From positions 875,501-939,500 of the forward strand of contig NZ_CP094975.1 of assembly GCF_023509015.1 (NCBI RefSeq): a stretch of 64,000 nt of DNA, read 5' to 3'. Below, piece by piece: positions 35,001 to 44,034 of this stretch. The notes below the pieces were generated by a model, which ran no database searches, was not told the DNA's origin, and saw only the letters and a list, made by a program, of their open reading frames with translations. Positions within the stretch are counted from its first letter, which is position 1, and each line of letters begins with the position of its first letter. Origin of the DNA: Pseudomonas abieticivorans. Its GTDB lineage: Bacteria > Pseudomonadota > Gammaproteobacteria > Pseudomonadales > Pseudomonadaceae. The translations under genes were made by a program, and so were the position numbers.

Positions 35001-35930
35001 GATCTCCCGCTCGCCCGGCAAAAACACCAGCACGTCGCCCGGGCGCTTGCCTTCGCTGCGTTCGAACACGGCGATTTCATCCAGGGTGGCGATGATCGCC
35101 TGGTCGACGCTCAGGTCTTCCTCGACGGCATTGCCCTCCTCGTCCTGCTCGCTGGTGAGCGGGCGGTACCAGGTATCGACCGGGTAGGTGCGGCCCGACA
35201 CCTCGATGATCGGCGCATCGTTGAAGTGCTTGGAAAAGCGCTCCAGGTCGATGGTGGCCGAGGTGATGATCACCTTCAGGTCCGGACGCCGTGGCAGCAG
35301 GGTTTTCAGGTAGCCCAGCAAGAAGTCGATGTTCAGGCTGCGTTCGTGGGCTTCATCGACGATGATGGTGTCGTAGCGTTCCAGAAAGCGGTCGTGCTGG
35401 GTTTCGGCCAGCAAAATGCCGTCGGTCATCAGCTTGACCAGGGTGTTGGCGTCGCTCTGGTCCTCAAACCGCACCTGGTAGCCGACCAGCGCGCCCAGGG
35501 GCGTGCCCAATTCCTCGGCCACCCGCGTGGCCACGCTGCGCGCCGCGATCCGCCGTGGCTGGGTGTGGGCGATCTGGCCATGCTGGCCACGCCCCAGTTC
35601 CAGGCAGATCTTGGGCAACTGGGTGGTTTTGCCCGATCCGGTTTCGCCGGCGATGATCAACACTTGGTGCTCGGCGAGGATCTTCTTGATCTCGTCGCGC
35701 TTGGCCGCGATCGGCAGGCTGTCGTCGTAGCGAATCACCGGCACGCTGGCCCGCCGCGCCGCCACCTGGTCGAACGAGGCCTGCACCTTGGCCGCCCACT
35801 GCGCCAGCCTGGCCTCGTCGGGTTTCTTGCGCAGGTCGTGCAATTGGCGGCGCAAGCGGTGGCGCTCGCTGATCATCGCCTGGTCGAGGTTCTTGAGCAG
35901 TTGGTCGATAGCGGGAGTCTGGTCGGTCAT
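32019..35930 (-). CDS. hrpA: ATP-dependent RNA helicase HrpA (DEAH family)
   Basis: This protein of about 1303 aa has motif I GETGSGKTTQ near residue 100, DEAH (VDEAHERSLN), SAT (TSATIDLERF), the second RecA domain with QRKGRCGR, then the HA2/OB-fold region and the long HrpA-specific C-terminal domain. It resolves stalled or colliding ribosomes and remodels RNA. ATG 35930 (MTDQTPAIDQLL) matches the usual start; the longer frame adds 41 residues of non-homologous sequence. It is an ortholog of P. aeruginosa PA3297 by position. Confidence 0.93.
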   Translation of the reverse strand: MTDQTPAIDQLLKNLDQAMISERHRLRRQLHDLRKKPDEARLAQWAAKVQASFDQVAARRASVPVIRYDDSLPIAAKRDEIKKILAEHQVLIIAGETGSGKTTQLPKICLELGRGQHGQIAHTQPRRIAARSVATRVAEELGTPLGALVGYQVRFEDQSDANTLVKLMTDGILLAETQHDRFLERYDTIIVDEAHERSLNIDFLLGYLKTLLPRRPDLKVIITSATIDLERFSKHFNDAPIIEVSGRTYPVDTWYRPLTSEQDEEGNAVEEDLSVDQAIIATLDEIAVFERSEGKRPGDVLVFLPGEREIRDAAEMLRKAQLRHTEILPLYARLSPAEQQKIFQSHPGRRVVLATNVAETSLTVPGIRYVIDSGTARISRYSYRAKVQRLPIEAVSQASANQRKGRCGRVEPGICIRLYSEEDFNGRPEFTDPEILRTNLAAVILQMLHLRLGEIDQFPFIEPPDGKAITDGFNLLQELSAVNRENQLTPLGRQLARLPVDPRMGRMLLEAATQGSLQEVLIVASALSVQDVRERPPERQQAADQAHAQWKDADSDFAALVNLWRGFEEQRQALTASPLRNWCRKNFLNYLRLREWRDAHRQLSLICRDLQLTVNKEPADFPKFHKAILSGLLSQIGQKTEEGDYLGARQRRFWIHPSSGIGKKRPQWLMTAELMETTKLYARMVAKIDADWIEPLAGHLIKKNHFEPHWEKKRGQVVAFEQITLFGLIVVGRRPVHYGPIDPVVSREMFIREGLVRGEIQSRAKCLTANRQLLEQLDELEAKARRRDILADEETLYAYYEARLPAEIHQTATFDSWYKSESQKNAQLLIMREEDVLAREASEVTAAQYPDTLRLGDLTLALSYHFEPNHPRDGVTLRVPAPLLPSLPNERLEWLVPGLIEAKCIALVRNLPKVIRKNFVPVPDFIKAALQRITFGEGSLPQALGRELLRMTGARVSDEAWQEAEQQVDSHLRMNIEVLDGQGKFLGEGRDLAELTARFAQASQAALAAPQSAKSQQPVEAKVFAAVAQKAQQNIAGLSMTVYPALVEDNGTVKEGRFSTAAEAQFQHRRALQRLLLQQLAEPAKFLRGKLPGLTELGLMYRELGRVDALVEDILLASLDSCILEGEASLPRDGAGLLSLAERKRGAWAEHAERLARQTLDILKLWHGLQKRFKGKIDLAQAVALNDIKQQLGNLVYPGFVRQTPALWFKELPRYLKAIELRLEKLASQVQKDRVWSQELAGLWAQYQARASKHGQEGKRDPELELYRWLIEEYRVSLFAQQLGTKLPISDKRLGKQWSQVEG

Positions 35931-35999
35931 CAGGTACGCAATGGCTACACGGCAAAATTTATGGCGGCAATTGTCGCATAAACCTGTGGGCGCCGCCCT

Positions 36000-36068
36000 T
36001 GTGGGAGCATGGCTTGCCAGCGATGGCGTACTTGAGGGCATCATCGCTGGCAAAGCCAGGCTCCCACA
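36000..36068. repeat. TGTGGGAGC-type REP pair
   Basis: TGTGGGAGCATGGCTTGCCAGCGATGGC pairs with an inverted ATCGCTGGCAAAGCCAGGCTCCCACA. It lies in the 387-bp gap between the hrpA start and the synthetase gene; the rest of the gap shows only promoter-like AT-rich sequence near 36080-36130. Confidence 0.8.
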
Positions 36069-36317
36069 CCACCGGGAGATTGTTTAGCGGTTAGCGATGT
36101 AAACATACAGCAATGCCAATTTAATCAACCAAAGCGCCGTGCAACCATCCGTCACCATGATGCCACCCGCGCTTGCTCCCGCCATCAATCTCATCCTGGC
36201 CTTCTGGGCCCTGTGGCACTGCCGCCACGCCCGCCCGCCGGACGCCCTGCTCGCTGCCTGACTGAAACCTCTATTTCATTCAAACCGTGCGCCCCACAAG
36301 GCGCCTGCGAGAGCCTC

Positions 36318-37682
36318 ATGACATTTGCCCCTTTGCAACAGGCCCAGGATTTTTTGGCGGCCAACCCCGATATCGAGATGTTCGAGCTGTTTATCCTCGA
36401 CGCCAACGGCGTGCCGCGCGGCAAGTTGCTGCACCGCGATGAACTGCTGGCCGTGTACGAAAGTGGCCGGCCCCTGCCCAGCACCATCCTCGGCCTGACC
36501 CTGCAAGGTGACGACGTGGAAAATTCAGGACTGGTGTGGGATGTGGGCGACATTGACTGCCGCGCCTACCCCTTGGCGGGCAGCCTGACCCGCATGCCCT
36601 GGCGGCTGATCCCCACCGCTGCCGTGCAAGTCAGCATGCACCCGCAAGAAGGCCTGCCGGCCACCGTCGCCGACCCGCGCCACGTGCTGGTACAGGTGAT
36701 CGAGGCGCTGAAAATCGACGGTTATCACCCGGTGATGGCCTGCGAGCTGGAGTTTTACTTGCTGGACCAGCAGCGCGACGCCAACGGCCACCCGCAACCG
36801 GCCCTGGACAGCGATGGCCAGCGCCCACGCGCTACCCAGGTGTACGGCTTGCGCGAACTGGAGCAGATCGAGCCGTTTTTGGCCGACCTGTATGCTGCCT
36901 GCAAGGCCCAGGGCATTCCGGCGCGCACGGCGATTTCCGAGTACGCCCCAGGCCAGGTGGAAATCACCCTGGAGCATGGGGATGCGCTGTTGGCCATGGA
37001 CCAGGCCGTGCGCTACAAACGCCTGGTCAAAGGCGTGGCGCACCAGCACGGCATGCAGGCCTGTTTCATGGCCAAGCCATTTGACCACTTGGCCGGCACC
37101 GGCATGCACATGCACGTCAGCCTGGCCGATGGCCAGGGGCGCAACCTGTACGCCAGCGAAGACAAGGCCGGCACCCCGTTGCTGCGCCAATCGGTAGGCG
37201 GCATGCTCGCGCACCTGCTCGACAGCCTGCTGCTGTTTTGCCCCAACGCCAACTCCTACCGGCGCTTCCAGGCCAACAGCTATGCCCCGCTGGCGCCGAC
37301 CTGGGGCGTGGACAACCGCACCGTGAGCCTGCGCGTGCCCGGCGGGCCGGCCAACACCCGGCACATCGAGCACCGTATCTGCGGCGCCGATGCCAACCCC
37401 TACCTTGCGGCAGCCGCGATATTGGCGGCAATTCATCACGGCATCCGCAACGCCATCGACCCGGGCGAGCCGGTGCAAGGCAACGGCTACGCCCAGGCCA
37501 CGACCTTGCTGCCCACCGATTGGCTGACCTCGCTCAAGGCACTGGAGCAGTCAACCTGGGCCCGCGAGGCGCTTGGCGAAGGTTTCATGCGCGTGTACCT
37601 GGCGGTCAAGCGCGAAGAGTATCGGCAGTTCATGAGCGAGGTGGGGGAGCAGGATTGGCGCTGGTATCTCACACAGGCGTGA
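36318..37682 (+). CDS. Gamma-glutamylpolyamine synthetase (glutamine synthetase family, PuuA/PauA type)
   Basis: This protein of about 454 aa has the glutamine synthetase fold: MACELEFYLLD (metal site), EYAPGQVEITLEHGD, CFMAKPFDHLAGTGMHMHVS (split at MAKPF and GTGMHMHVS), RFQANSYAP and VSLRVPGGP with the GAD-ANPYLAAAAI end motif. Family members ligate glutamate to putrescine, spermidine or other amines using ATP, starting the gamma-glutamylation pathway. ATG 36318 (MTFAPLQQAQ) is preceded by GAGAG. Its partner oxidase gene follows 96 bp downstream, as in the pauA3-pauB2 pair of P. aeruginosa. Confidence 0.88.
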   Translation: MTFAPLQQAQDFLAANPDIEMFELFILDANGVPRGKLLHRDELLAVYESGRPLPSTILGLTLQGDDVENSGLVWDVGDIDCRAYPLAGSLTRMPWRLIPTAAVQVSMHPQEGLPATVADPRHVLVQVIEALKIDGYHPVMACELEFYLLDQQRDANGHPQPALDSDGQRPRATQVYGLRELEQIEPFLADLYAACKAQGIPARTAISEYAPGQVEITLEHGDALLAMDQAVRYKRLVKGVAHQHGMQACFMAKPFDHLAGTGMHMHVSLADGQGRNLYASEDKAGTPLLRQSVGGMLAHLLDSLLLFCPNANSYRRFQANSYAPLAPTWGVDNRTVSLRVPGGPANTRHIEHRICGADANPYLAAAAILAAIHHGIRNAIDPGEPVQGNGYAQATTLLPTDWLTSLKALEQSTWAREALGEGFMRVYLAVKREEYRQFMSEVGEQDWRWYLTQA

Positions 37683-37696
37683 GACCGCGTTGCCCT

Positions 37697-37745
37697 GTTC
37701 GCGGATGCTCCTACAGGCCCCCGTCGCCTCTAGGAGCATCCGTGA
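37697..37745. repeat. REP-like inverted repeat
   Basis: TTCGCGGATGCTCCTA and TAGGAGCATCCGTGAA are inverted around a C-rich loop in the gap between the synthetase and oxidase genes. Expression of the oxidase could be moderated by it. Confidence 0.65.
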
Positions 37746-37778
37746 AGCCAACACCGCCCAACATTTCGGATACCCATA

Positions 37779-39062
37779 ATGAACCCACGCTCTAATTCCT
37801 ATTACACCGCCACCCTCAACCAGGAAAGTGACTACCCCACCCTGCAAGGCCAGGTCAGCGTCGACGTGGTGATCATCGGCGGTGGCTTCACCGGCGTGGC
37901 CACGGCGGTGGAACTGGCCGAACGCGGCCTGAAAGTCGCCATTGTCGAAGCCAACAAGATCGGCTGGGGCGCCAGCGGGCGCAACGGCGGCCAGGTCACT
38001 GGCAGCCTGTCGGGCGACGAGGCCATGCGCGGGCAGATGCGCAAGCGCCTGGGCGATGAAGTGGACGATTTTATCTGGCACCTGCGCTGGCGCGGCCACC
38101 AGATCATCGAAAACCGCGTGGCCAAATACAACATTGCCTGCGACCTGAAGCAGGGTCACCTGCACGCCGCCATGAAGCCTGCACACATGACCGAGCTGCG
38201 CGCCGCCCACGACGAAGCCGTGCGCCGTGGCATGGGCGACCAAGTCACCCTGCTCGACCAGGCCGACATGCGCCAGCACCTGGACAGCCCGCTGTACCTG
38301 GGCGCGCTGAAAAACACCCGCAACCTGCACCTGCACCCGCTCAACCTGTGCCTGGGCGAGGCCCGTGCGGCGGCAAGCCTGGGCGCACTGATCTACGAGA
38401 ACACCGAGGTGCTGGAAATCGTCCACGGCGCCCGCCCGGCGGTGGTCACAGCCTTGGGCCGGATCGACGCCAAGCAGGTGATGCTGGCTGGCGACGTGTA
38501 CCACAAGCTCGAACCCAAGCAGCTCAAGGGCAAGATCTTCCCGGCCATGGGCGGCATCGTCACCACCGCACCGCTGGGCGACCTGGCGCGCGAACTCAAC
38601 CCCCAGGACCTGGCGGTGTACGACTGCCGCTTCGTGTTGGACTACTACCGAATGACCGCCGATGGGCGCCTGCTGTTCGGCGGCGGCGCCAACTACAGCG
38701 GCAAGGACTCACGGGACATCGCCGGCGAGTTGCTGCCCTGCATCGAGCGCACGTTCCCGCGGCTCAAGGGCGTCAACATCGACTTCCAGTGGAGTTGCGC
38801 CATGGGCATCGTGGTCAACCGCATCCCGCAACTGGGCAAGCTGTCGGACAACGTCTGGTACTGCCAGGGCTATTCGGGGCATGGCATCGCCACCAGCCAC
38901 ATCATGGGCCAGATCATGGCCGAGGCCCTGACGGGCACGCTGGAGAGTTTCGATACCTTTGCCGGCTGCAGCCACATCAAGGTGCCGATGGGCGATGTGT
39001 TTGGCAACCCGATGCTGGCGGTGGGGATGTGGTATTACGGGCTGCTGGAGAAGCTTAGATAG
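37779..39062 (+). CDS. FAD-dependent gamma-glutamylpolyamine oxidase (PuuB/PauB type, DAO family)
   Basis: This 427-aa flavoprotein has the dinucleotide-binding motif VVIIGGGFTGVATAVELAERG (residues about 29-49, split at GGGFTG), the FAD contact ASGRNGGQV, and late motifs GLLLFGGG-like (DGRLLFGGGANYSG) and GYSGHGIATSHIMGQ. It oxidises the gamma-glutamylated amine to an aldehyde with H2O2 release. It pairs with the upstream synthetase. No clear Shine-Dalgarno precedes ATG 37779 (only GGATA), so translation may be modest. Confidence 0.87.
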   Translation: MNPRSNSYYTATLNQESDYPTLQGQVSVDVVIIGGGFTGVATAVELAERGLKVAIVEANKIGWGASGRNGGQVTGSLSGDEAMRGQMRKRLGDEVDDFIWHLRWRGHQIIENRVAKYNIACDLKQGHLHAAMKPAHMTELRAAHDEAVRRGMGDQVTLLDQADMRQHLDSPLYLGALKNTRNLHLHPLNLCLGEARAAASLGALIYENTEVLEIVHGARPAVVTALGRIDAKQVMLAGDVYHKLEPKQLKGKIFPAMGGIVTTAPLGDLARELNPQDLAVYDCRFVLDYYRMTADGRLLFGGGANYSGKDSRDIAGELLPCIERTFPRLKGVNIDFQWSCAMGIVVNRIPQLGKLSDNVWYCQGYSGHGIATSHIMGQIMAEALTGTLESFDTFAGCSHIKVPMGDVFGNPMLAVGMWYYGLLEKLR

Positions 39063-39134
39063 CTGCAAGCCATAAGCTGCAAGAGAGTCTGGCGTCGTAC
39101 TCACTTGCAGCTCAAGGCTTGAAGCTTGCGGCTG
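39061..39134. repeat. Inverted repeat between convergent genes
   Basis: AGCTGCAAGCCATAAGCTGCAAG and CTTGCAGCTCAAGGCTTGAAGCTTGCGGCT are partly inverted arms, a third REP-like family, between pauB-like and fadD1 stops. It is a likely bidirectional terminator. Confidence 0.6.
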
Positions 39135-39137
39135 CCG

Positions 39138-40835
39138 TCAGGCGATCTTCTTCAAGCCTAGCTTCTTCAACTCTTCGTCACGCAACTCGCGGCGCAAGAT
39201 CTTGCCCACGTTGGTGGTCGGCAGCGCGTCGCGGAACTCCACCGAGCGCGGCACCTTGTAGCCGGTGACGTTGGCGCGCATGTGCTCCATCACCTGCTCC
39301 TTGGTCAGGGTGACCCCGGGCTTGGCCACGATGAAGATCTTGATCGCCTCGCCCGACTTGTCGTCCGGCACGCCAATCGCTGCGCATTGCAGCACGCCCG
39401 GCAGGGTCACCAGCACGTCTTCCAGCTCGTTGGGGTACACGTTGAAACCGGACACCAGGATCATGTCCTTTTTGCGGTCGACGATGCGCATGTAGCCGTC
39501 GGCTTGGATCACCGCGATGTCGCCGGTCTTCAGCCAGCCTTCGGCGTCGAGCATCTCGTCGGTGGCTTCCTGGCGCTGCCAGTAGCCCTTCATCACCTGC
39601 GGGCCCTTGACGCACAGCTCACCGACTTCGCCCAAGCCCAGTTCACGGCCTTCGTCATCGGTCACCTTGCACAGCGTGGACGGCACCGGAATGCCGATGG
39701 TACCGACCTGGATGTTCTGGATCGGGTTCACCGTGGCCACCGGGCTGGTTTCGGTCATGCCGTAGCCTTCGCAAATGGCGCAACCGGTCACCGCTTTCCA
39801 GCGTTCGGCGGCCGCCAGTTGCAGCGCCATGCCACCGGACAGGGTGACCTTCAAGGCCGAGAAATCCAACTGGCGGAATTGCTCGTTGTTGCACAGTGCC
39901 ACGAACAAGGTATTCAGGCCAACGAAGCCGCTGAACTTCCACTTGGACAGTTCCTTGACCATCGCCGACTGGTCGCGCGGGTTGCTGATCAGGATGTTGT
40001 GGTTGCCGATCAGCATCATTGCCATGCAATGAAAGGTAAAGGCGTAGATGTGGTACAGCGGCAGCGGCGTGATCAGGATCTCGCAGCCTTCGTTGAGGTT
40101 GGAGCCCATCAGCGCCTTGCACTGCAGCATGTTGGCGATCAGGTTGCGGTGGGTGAGCATCGCGCCCTTGGCAACGCCGGTGGTGCCGCCGGTGTACTGC
40201 AACACGGCCACGTCGCCGCTTGCCGGGTTGGCTTCGACCACGGGTTGGCCACGCCCCTTGGCCAGGATGTCATTGAAGCGGATGGCATTGGGCAGGTGAT
40301 ACGCCGGCACCATCTTCTTCACGTACTTGACCACGCTGTTGATCACCAGGCGCTTGAGCGGCGGCAACAGGTCGGCCACTTCGGTGATGATCACATGCTT
40401 GACACAGGTCTTGGGCGTCACGGTTTGCGCCAGGTGCGCCATGTTCGCCAGGCACACCAACGCCTTGGCACCGGAGTCGTTGAACTGGTGCTCCATTTCG
40501 CGGGCGGTGTACAACGGGTTGGTGTTGACCACGATCAGCCCGGCGCGGATCGCACCGAACACGGCGATGGGGTATTGCAACAGATTGGGCAACTGCACGG
40601 CGATTCGATCACCGGGTTGCAAATCGGTATGCTGCTGCAGGTAAGCTGCGAACGCACCGGACAGCTCAAAGAGTTCACCGTAGGTGAGCGTCTTGCCCAG
40701 GTTGCTGAACGCCGGCTTGTCGGCGAAGCGCTGGCACGATTGCTTCAGCACCGCCTGGATATTCGGGTATTCGTCAGGATTGATATCCGCAGCAATTCCA
40801 GCCGGGTACTTATCCTTCCAGAAATTTTCGATCAT
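39138..40835 (-). CDS. fadD1: Long-chain fatty-acid-CoA ligase
   Basis: This 565-aa AMP-forming ligase activates fatty acids to acyl-CoA for beta-oxidation. ATP-binding motif LQYTGGTTGVAKGAM (about 213-227), the YGMTETSP motif and WLKTGDIAVI/RKKDMILVSGFNVYP signatures are present. The N-terminus MIENFWKDKYPAGI agrees with P. aeruginosa FadD1 (PA3299). GGAGGAG lies upstream of the ATG. It follows fadD2 on the same strand, with a terminator in between, so it probably has its own promoter. Confidence 0.92.
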   Translation of the reverse strand: MIENFWKDKYPAGIAADINPDEYPNIQAVLKQSCQRFADKPAFSNLGKTLTYGELFELSGAFAAYLQQHTDLQPGDRIAVQLPNLLQYPIAVFGAIRAGLIVVNTNPLYTAREMEHQFNDSGAKALVCLANMAHLAQTVTPKTCVKHVIITEVADLLPPLKRLVINSVVKYVKKMVPAYHLPNAIRFNDILAKGRGQPVVEANPASGDVAVLQYTGGTTGVAKGAMLTHRNLIANMLQCKALMGSNLNEGCEILITPLPLYHIYAFTFHCMAMMLIGNHNILISNPRDQSAMVKELSKWKFSGFVGLNTLFVALCNNEQFRQLDFSALKVTLSGGMALQLAAAERWKAVTGCAICEGYGMTETSPVATVNPIQNIQVGTIGIPVPSTLCKVTDDEGRELGLGEVGELCVKGPQVMKGYWQRQEATDEMLDAEGWLKTGDIAVIQADGYMRIVDRKKDMILVSGFNVYPNELEDVLVTLPGVLQCAAIGVPDDKSGEAIKIFIVAKPGVTLTKEQVMEHMRANVTGYKVPRSVEFRDALPTTNVGKILRRELRDEELKKLGLKKIA

Positions 40836-41072
40836 GGAAGCCCACTCCTCCAGCTACAGCGAATTCTTCAGCGCATTCGATGCGGTTATTATTGAATTGT
40901 TTCGCCAGGTATCGCTGCCCGAAACGATCAAAAGCGCGCCGAGAGTAGCAGCTTTGCCAGAGGTCGACTAGAGCCAAATCGGCCCGAACAGTCACAATAA
41001 TGACCTATTGATCATATTTGGTCACATTTAGAGTAAATATTCGAAAGCTTGCGCTGGGACGGATTTTTCCGC
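40836..41072 (-). promoter_or_regulatory. Promoter region of fadD1
   Basis: This AT-rich gap (densest at about 40985-41045) holds no gene. Minus-strand TGTGACCAAATATGATCA and ATTGTGACTG resemble half-sites of a CRP/Vfr-type regulator, and GTCA-CAATAA-TGAC is a small palindrome at about 40991-41004. These are visual matches only. Confidence 0.35.
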
Positions 41073-41117
41073 AAAAAAAAAACGCCGCGAATGGCCAGAG
41101 GCATCGCGGCGTTTTTT
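41073..41117 (-). terminator. Rho-independent terminator of fadD2
   Basis: AACGCCGCGA (41081-41090) pairs with TCGCGGCGTT (41104-41113). On the minus strand the stem is followed by a run of about ten T residues. T residues on the plus side too make it bidirectional in form. Confidence 0.9.
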
Positions 41118-41142
41118 ATGCAGGCAGATCGAAACCCGGTGT

Positions 41143-42831
41143 TCAGGCGATATCGCGCAACTCACGCCGCAAGATCTTCCCCACCGCCGTCATCGGCAGC
41201 GAGTCGCGAAGCACGATTTGCTTGGGCACCTTGTAGCCGGTGAAATTCTCTTTGCAGTAGGCCTTGAGCTCCTCCAGGCTGACCCCGCTCTCGCGCGGCA
41301 CCACGAACAGCTTCACCGCCTCGCCCGAGCGCTCGTCGGGGATGCCGATGGCCGCGCAGTTGGCAACCTTGGGGTGGGCCATCACCACGTCCTCGATCTC
41401 GTTGGGGTACACGTTGAAGCCCGAGACAATGATCATGTCCTTCTTGCGATCGACGATGCGCACGTAGCCGTCCGGATCGATCACCGCGATATCGCCGGTC
41501 TTGAACCAGCCCTCGGCGTCCAGCGCCTCGGCCGTGGCCTGGGGGTGCTGCCAGTAGCCTTTCATGACCTGCGGGCCCTTGATGCACAACTCGCCGCGCT
41601 CGCCAAAGGGCATTTCGTTGCCCTGGTCGTCGATCACTTTCATCGCCGTGCCCACCACGGGAATGCCCACGGTACCCAGGCGGGCCAGTTCGCCGTAGGG
41701 GTTGGTGCTGGCCACCGGCGAGGTTTCGGTCAGGCCGTAGCCTTCGACGATGTGGCAGCCGGTCATGGCATGCCAGCGCTCAGCCACTGCCTTGACGAGC
41801 GCCGTGCCACCGGAGTTGGTGACCTTGAGGCCGGAAAAATCCAGGTCCTTGAACTCGGGGTGCTCCATCAGCGCCACGAACAGGGTGTTCAGGCCCAGCA
41901 GCCCGGTGAAGTGCCACTTTTTCAGCTCTTTGACGAAGGCGTTCAGGTCGCGGGGGTTGCTGATCAGCACGTTGTGGTTGCCGGTGACCATCATGCCCAT
42001 GCAGTTCGCCGTGAAGGCATAGATATGATAAAGCGGCAGCGGCGCGATCATCACCTCCTGGCCTTCCTGCATCAGTTTGCGCCCATCGGGGCCCAGTTGC
42101 TCGAAACAGCACAGCACTTGCTGCATGTTCGCCACCAGGTTGCCGTGGGTGAGCATCGCGCCCTTGGCCAGGCCCGTGGTGCCGCCGGTGTATTGCAGCA
42201 CGGCGATGTCATCCAGCGTGGCCTGCGAAGGCCGCACGGCCTGGCCCTGGCCCAGGCGCAAGGCTGACTTGAAGCCAATGGCCTGGGGCAGCGAGTAGAT
42301 CGGCACGAGCTTTTTCACCTTGGCGACCATCGTGTTCACCAGCCAGCCCTTGGCGGTGGGCATCAAATCGCCCATCTTCGCTTCGATCAAGTACTGCAAC
42401 TCGGTATCGGGCAGCACCTCCTCGACCTTCTTGCCAAACAGGTTCAGGTACACCAACGCACGGGCGCCAGAGTCCTTGAACTGGTGGCGCATTTCGCGCG
42501 GGGTGTACAACGGGTTGGTGTTGACCACGGTGAGCCCGGCGCGCAAGGCGCCGAACACGGCAATCGGATAATGCAGCACGTTGGGCAGTTGCACGGCGAT
42601 GCGATCGCCCGGCTTGAGGTCGGTGTGCTGCTGCAAGTAGGCAGCGAAGGCCGCCGAACGGCGCTCCAGCTCAGCGTAGGTCAGGGTCACGCCCATGCTG
42701 CTGAAGGCCGGGCGGTCGGCGAATTTCTTGCAGGAACGTTCGAACACCTCGACGATCGATTTGTAGGCCCCCAGGTCCACCTGCGAAGGGACGCCCGCAG
42801 GGCGCTTGTCATTCCAGAAATCAGCGTGCAT
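41143..42831 (-). CDS. fadD2: Long-chain fatty-acid-CoA ligase
   Basis: This 562-aa paralogue of the downstream ligase has the same motifs: LQYTGGTTGLAKGAM, EGYGLTETSPVAS, WFKTGDIAVIDPDG, and RKKDMIIVSGFNVYPNEIED (split at GFNVYP). Position matches P. aeruginosa fadD2 (PA3300), upstream of fadD1 and divergent from the PA3301-like hydrolase. AGGAC is 9 nt before the ATG. The pair is thought to cover different chain-length ranges. Confidence 0.92.
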   Translation of the reverse strand: MHADFWNDKRPAGVPSQVDLGAYKSIVEVFERSCKKFADRPAFSSMGVTLTYAELERRSAAFAAYLQQHTDLKPGDRIAVQLPNVLHYPIAVFGALRAGLTVVNTNPLYTPREMRHQFKDSGARALVYLNLFGKKVEEVLPDTELQYLIEAKMGDLMPTAKGWLVNTMVAKVKKLVPIYSLPQAIGFKSALRLGQGQAVRPSQATLDDIAVLQYTGGTTGLAKGAMLTHGNLVANMQQVLCCFEQLGPDGRKLMQEGQEVMIAPLPLYHIYAFTANCMGMMVTGNHNVLISNPRDLNAFVKELKKWHFTGLLGLNTLFVALMEHPEFKDLDFSGLKVTNSGGTALVKAVAERWHAMTGCHIVEGYGLTETSPVASTNPYGELARLGTVGIPVVGTAMKVIDDQGNEMPFGERGELCIKGPQVMKGYWQHPQATAEALDAEGWFKTGDIAVIDPDGYVRIVDRKKDMIIVSGFNVYPNEIEDVVMAHPKVANCAAIGIPDERSGEAVKLFVVPRESGVSLEELKAYCKENFTGYKVPKQIVLRDSLPMTAVGKILRRELRDIA

Positions 42832-43035
42832 TTATTATTGTCCTCTAGCCAGGGCCGTTCCTTGCCGCCGCGGTTCAGAGCCGGCGGTGCTTTCTCGACG
42901 TTAGCAGTTATGCGGGGGCTGGCAAACCGGTACGGGCGTCTCATTAACATCGTGAATCTATTCCCTGCTTCAGGCTGGATTCGGCAAGGCGCGATACAAT
43001 CACCAGACTTCGTTTCACGTGCGCAAGGAATCGCC

Positions 43036-43980
43036 ATGAACCCCGAGACTTTCTGGCTGCCGGCCAGCGACGCAGCCCAACTCTATGTATACCGCTGGCT
43101 GCCGGTCGGCGCGCCGCAAGCGGTGGTGCTCCTGGCCCATGGCATGGCCGAGCATGCCGGGCGCTATGAGCGCCTGGGCCAAGCCCTGGCGGCGGCCGGC
43201 TACGCCCTCTACGCCCATGACCAACGCGGCCACGGGCGCACCGCCCAAGGTGGCAGCCAAGGCCTGTTTGCCCGCCAGGACGGCTGGAGCAAAGTGGTCG
43301 ACGACCTGGGCCTGCTCAGCCAGCACATCCGCCTGCAACACCCCGGCGCGCCGCTGTTTTTGCTGGGCCACAGCATGGGCAGCTACATTGCCCAGGCTTA
43401 CCTGTTGCACCACAGCGCCAGCCTGCAGGGGGCGATCCTCAGCGGCTCCAACTTCCAGCCCGTGGCCTTGTACCGCGCGGCCCGCGCCATCGCCCGCCTG
43501 GAATACTGGCGCCAGGGTGCCAACGGGCGCAGCGCGCTGATCGAATGGCTGTCGTTTGGCGCCTTCAACAAGGCGTTCAAGCCCAACCGCACGCCTTTCG
43601 ACTGGCTGAGCCGCGACCCGGTCGAAGTTGACCGCTACATAGCCGACCCACTGTGCGGCTTTCGCTGCAGCAACCAATTGTGGCTGGATTTGCTGCAAGG
43701 CTTGCAACAGATCAGCAAAGCGACCAACCTCGCGCAGATCGATCCCAACCTGCCGCTGCTGATCATGGGCGGTGAATGTGATCCGGTGAGTGATGGCAAG
43801 CGTCTGAATGATCTGGCCGATGCGCTGCGCCAAGCCGGCAGCCGCCATCTGCAAGTGAATATCTACCCGCAGGCCCGCCACGAAGTGCTCAACGAAAGCA
43901 ATCGCGAGCAGGTGACGGGCGATCTGTTGGCCTGGCTCGACCAGGTGTTGACCCTCAGTCGCCCGGCCCGAACGGAGTAG
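43036..43980 (+). CDS. Alpha/beta-hydrolase, lysophospholipase/monoacylglycerol lipase-like (PA3301-like)
   Basis: This 314-aa hydrolase-4 domain protein has VLLAHGMAEHAGRYERL (oxyanion), YAHDQRGHGRTA, nucleophile elbow LGHSMGSYIAQ (Ser about 117), GGECDPVSDGKR (acid) and YPQARHEVLNE (His). ATG 43036 with AAGGAA 6 nt upstream is clear; the open frame further upstream is antisense to fadD2. It is divergent from fadD2 and beside phaJ1, suggesting a role in releasing fatty acids from lipids for activation by FadD. Confidence 0.9.
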   Translation: MNPETFWLPASDAAQLYVYRWLPVGAPQAVVLLAHGMAEHAGRYERLGQALAAAGYALYAHDQRGHGRTAQGGSQGLFARQDGWSKVVDDLGLLSQHIRLQHPGAPLFLLGHSMGSYIAQAYLLHHSASLQGAILSGSNFQPVALYRAARAIARLEYWRQGANGRSALIEWLSFGAFNKAFKPNRTPFDWLSRDPVEVDRYIADPLCGFRCSNQLWLDLLQGLQQISKATNLAQIDPNLPLLIMGGECDPVSDGKRLNDLADALRQAGSRHLQVNIYPQARHEVLNESNREQVTGDLLAWLDQVLTLSRPARTE

Positions 43981-44034
43981 CGGCCTGCGGCCATCAATGA
44001 ATCACCCTTTTTTGTCACCAAGGATTGCTTAGCC

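Noticed and set aside
36157..36261. 34-codon frame MMPPALAPAINLIL... before the polyamine synthetase
   Set aside because: No Shine-Dalgarno, low-complexity content, and no neighbour support. Kept as a possibility only.
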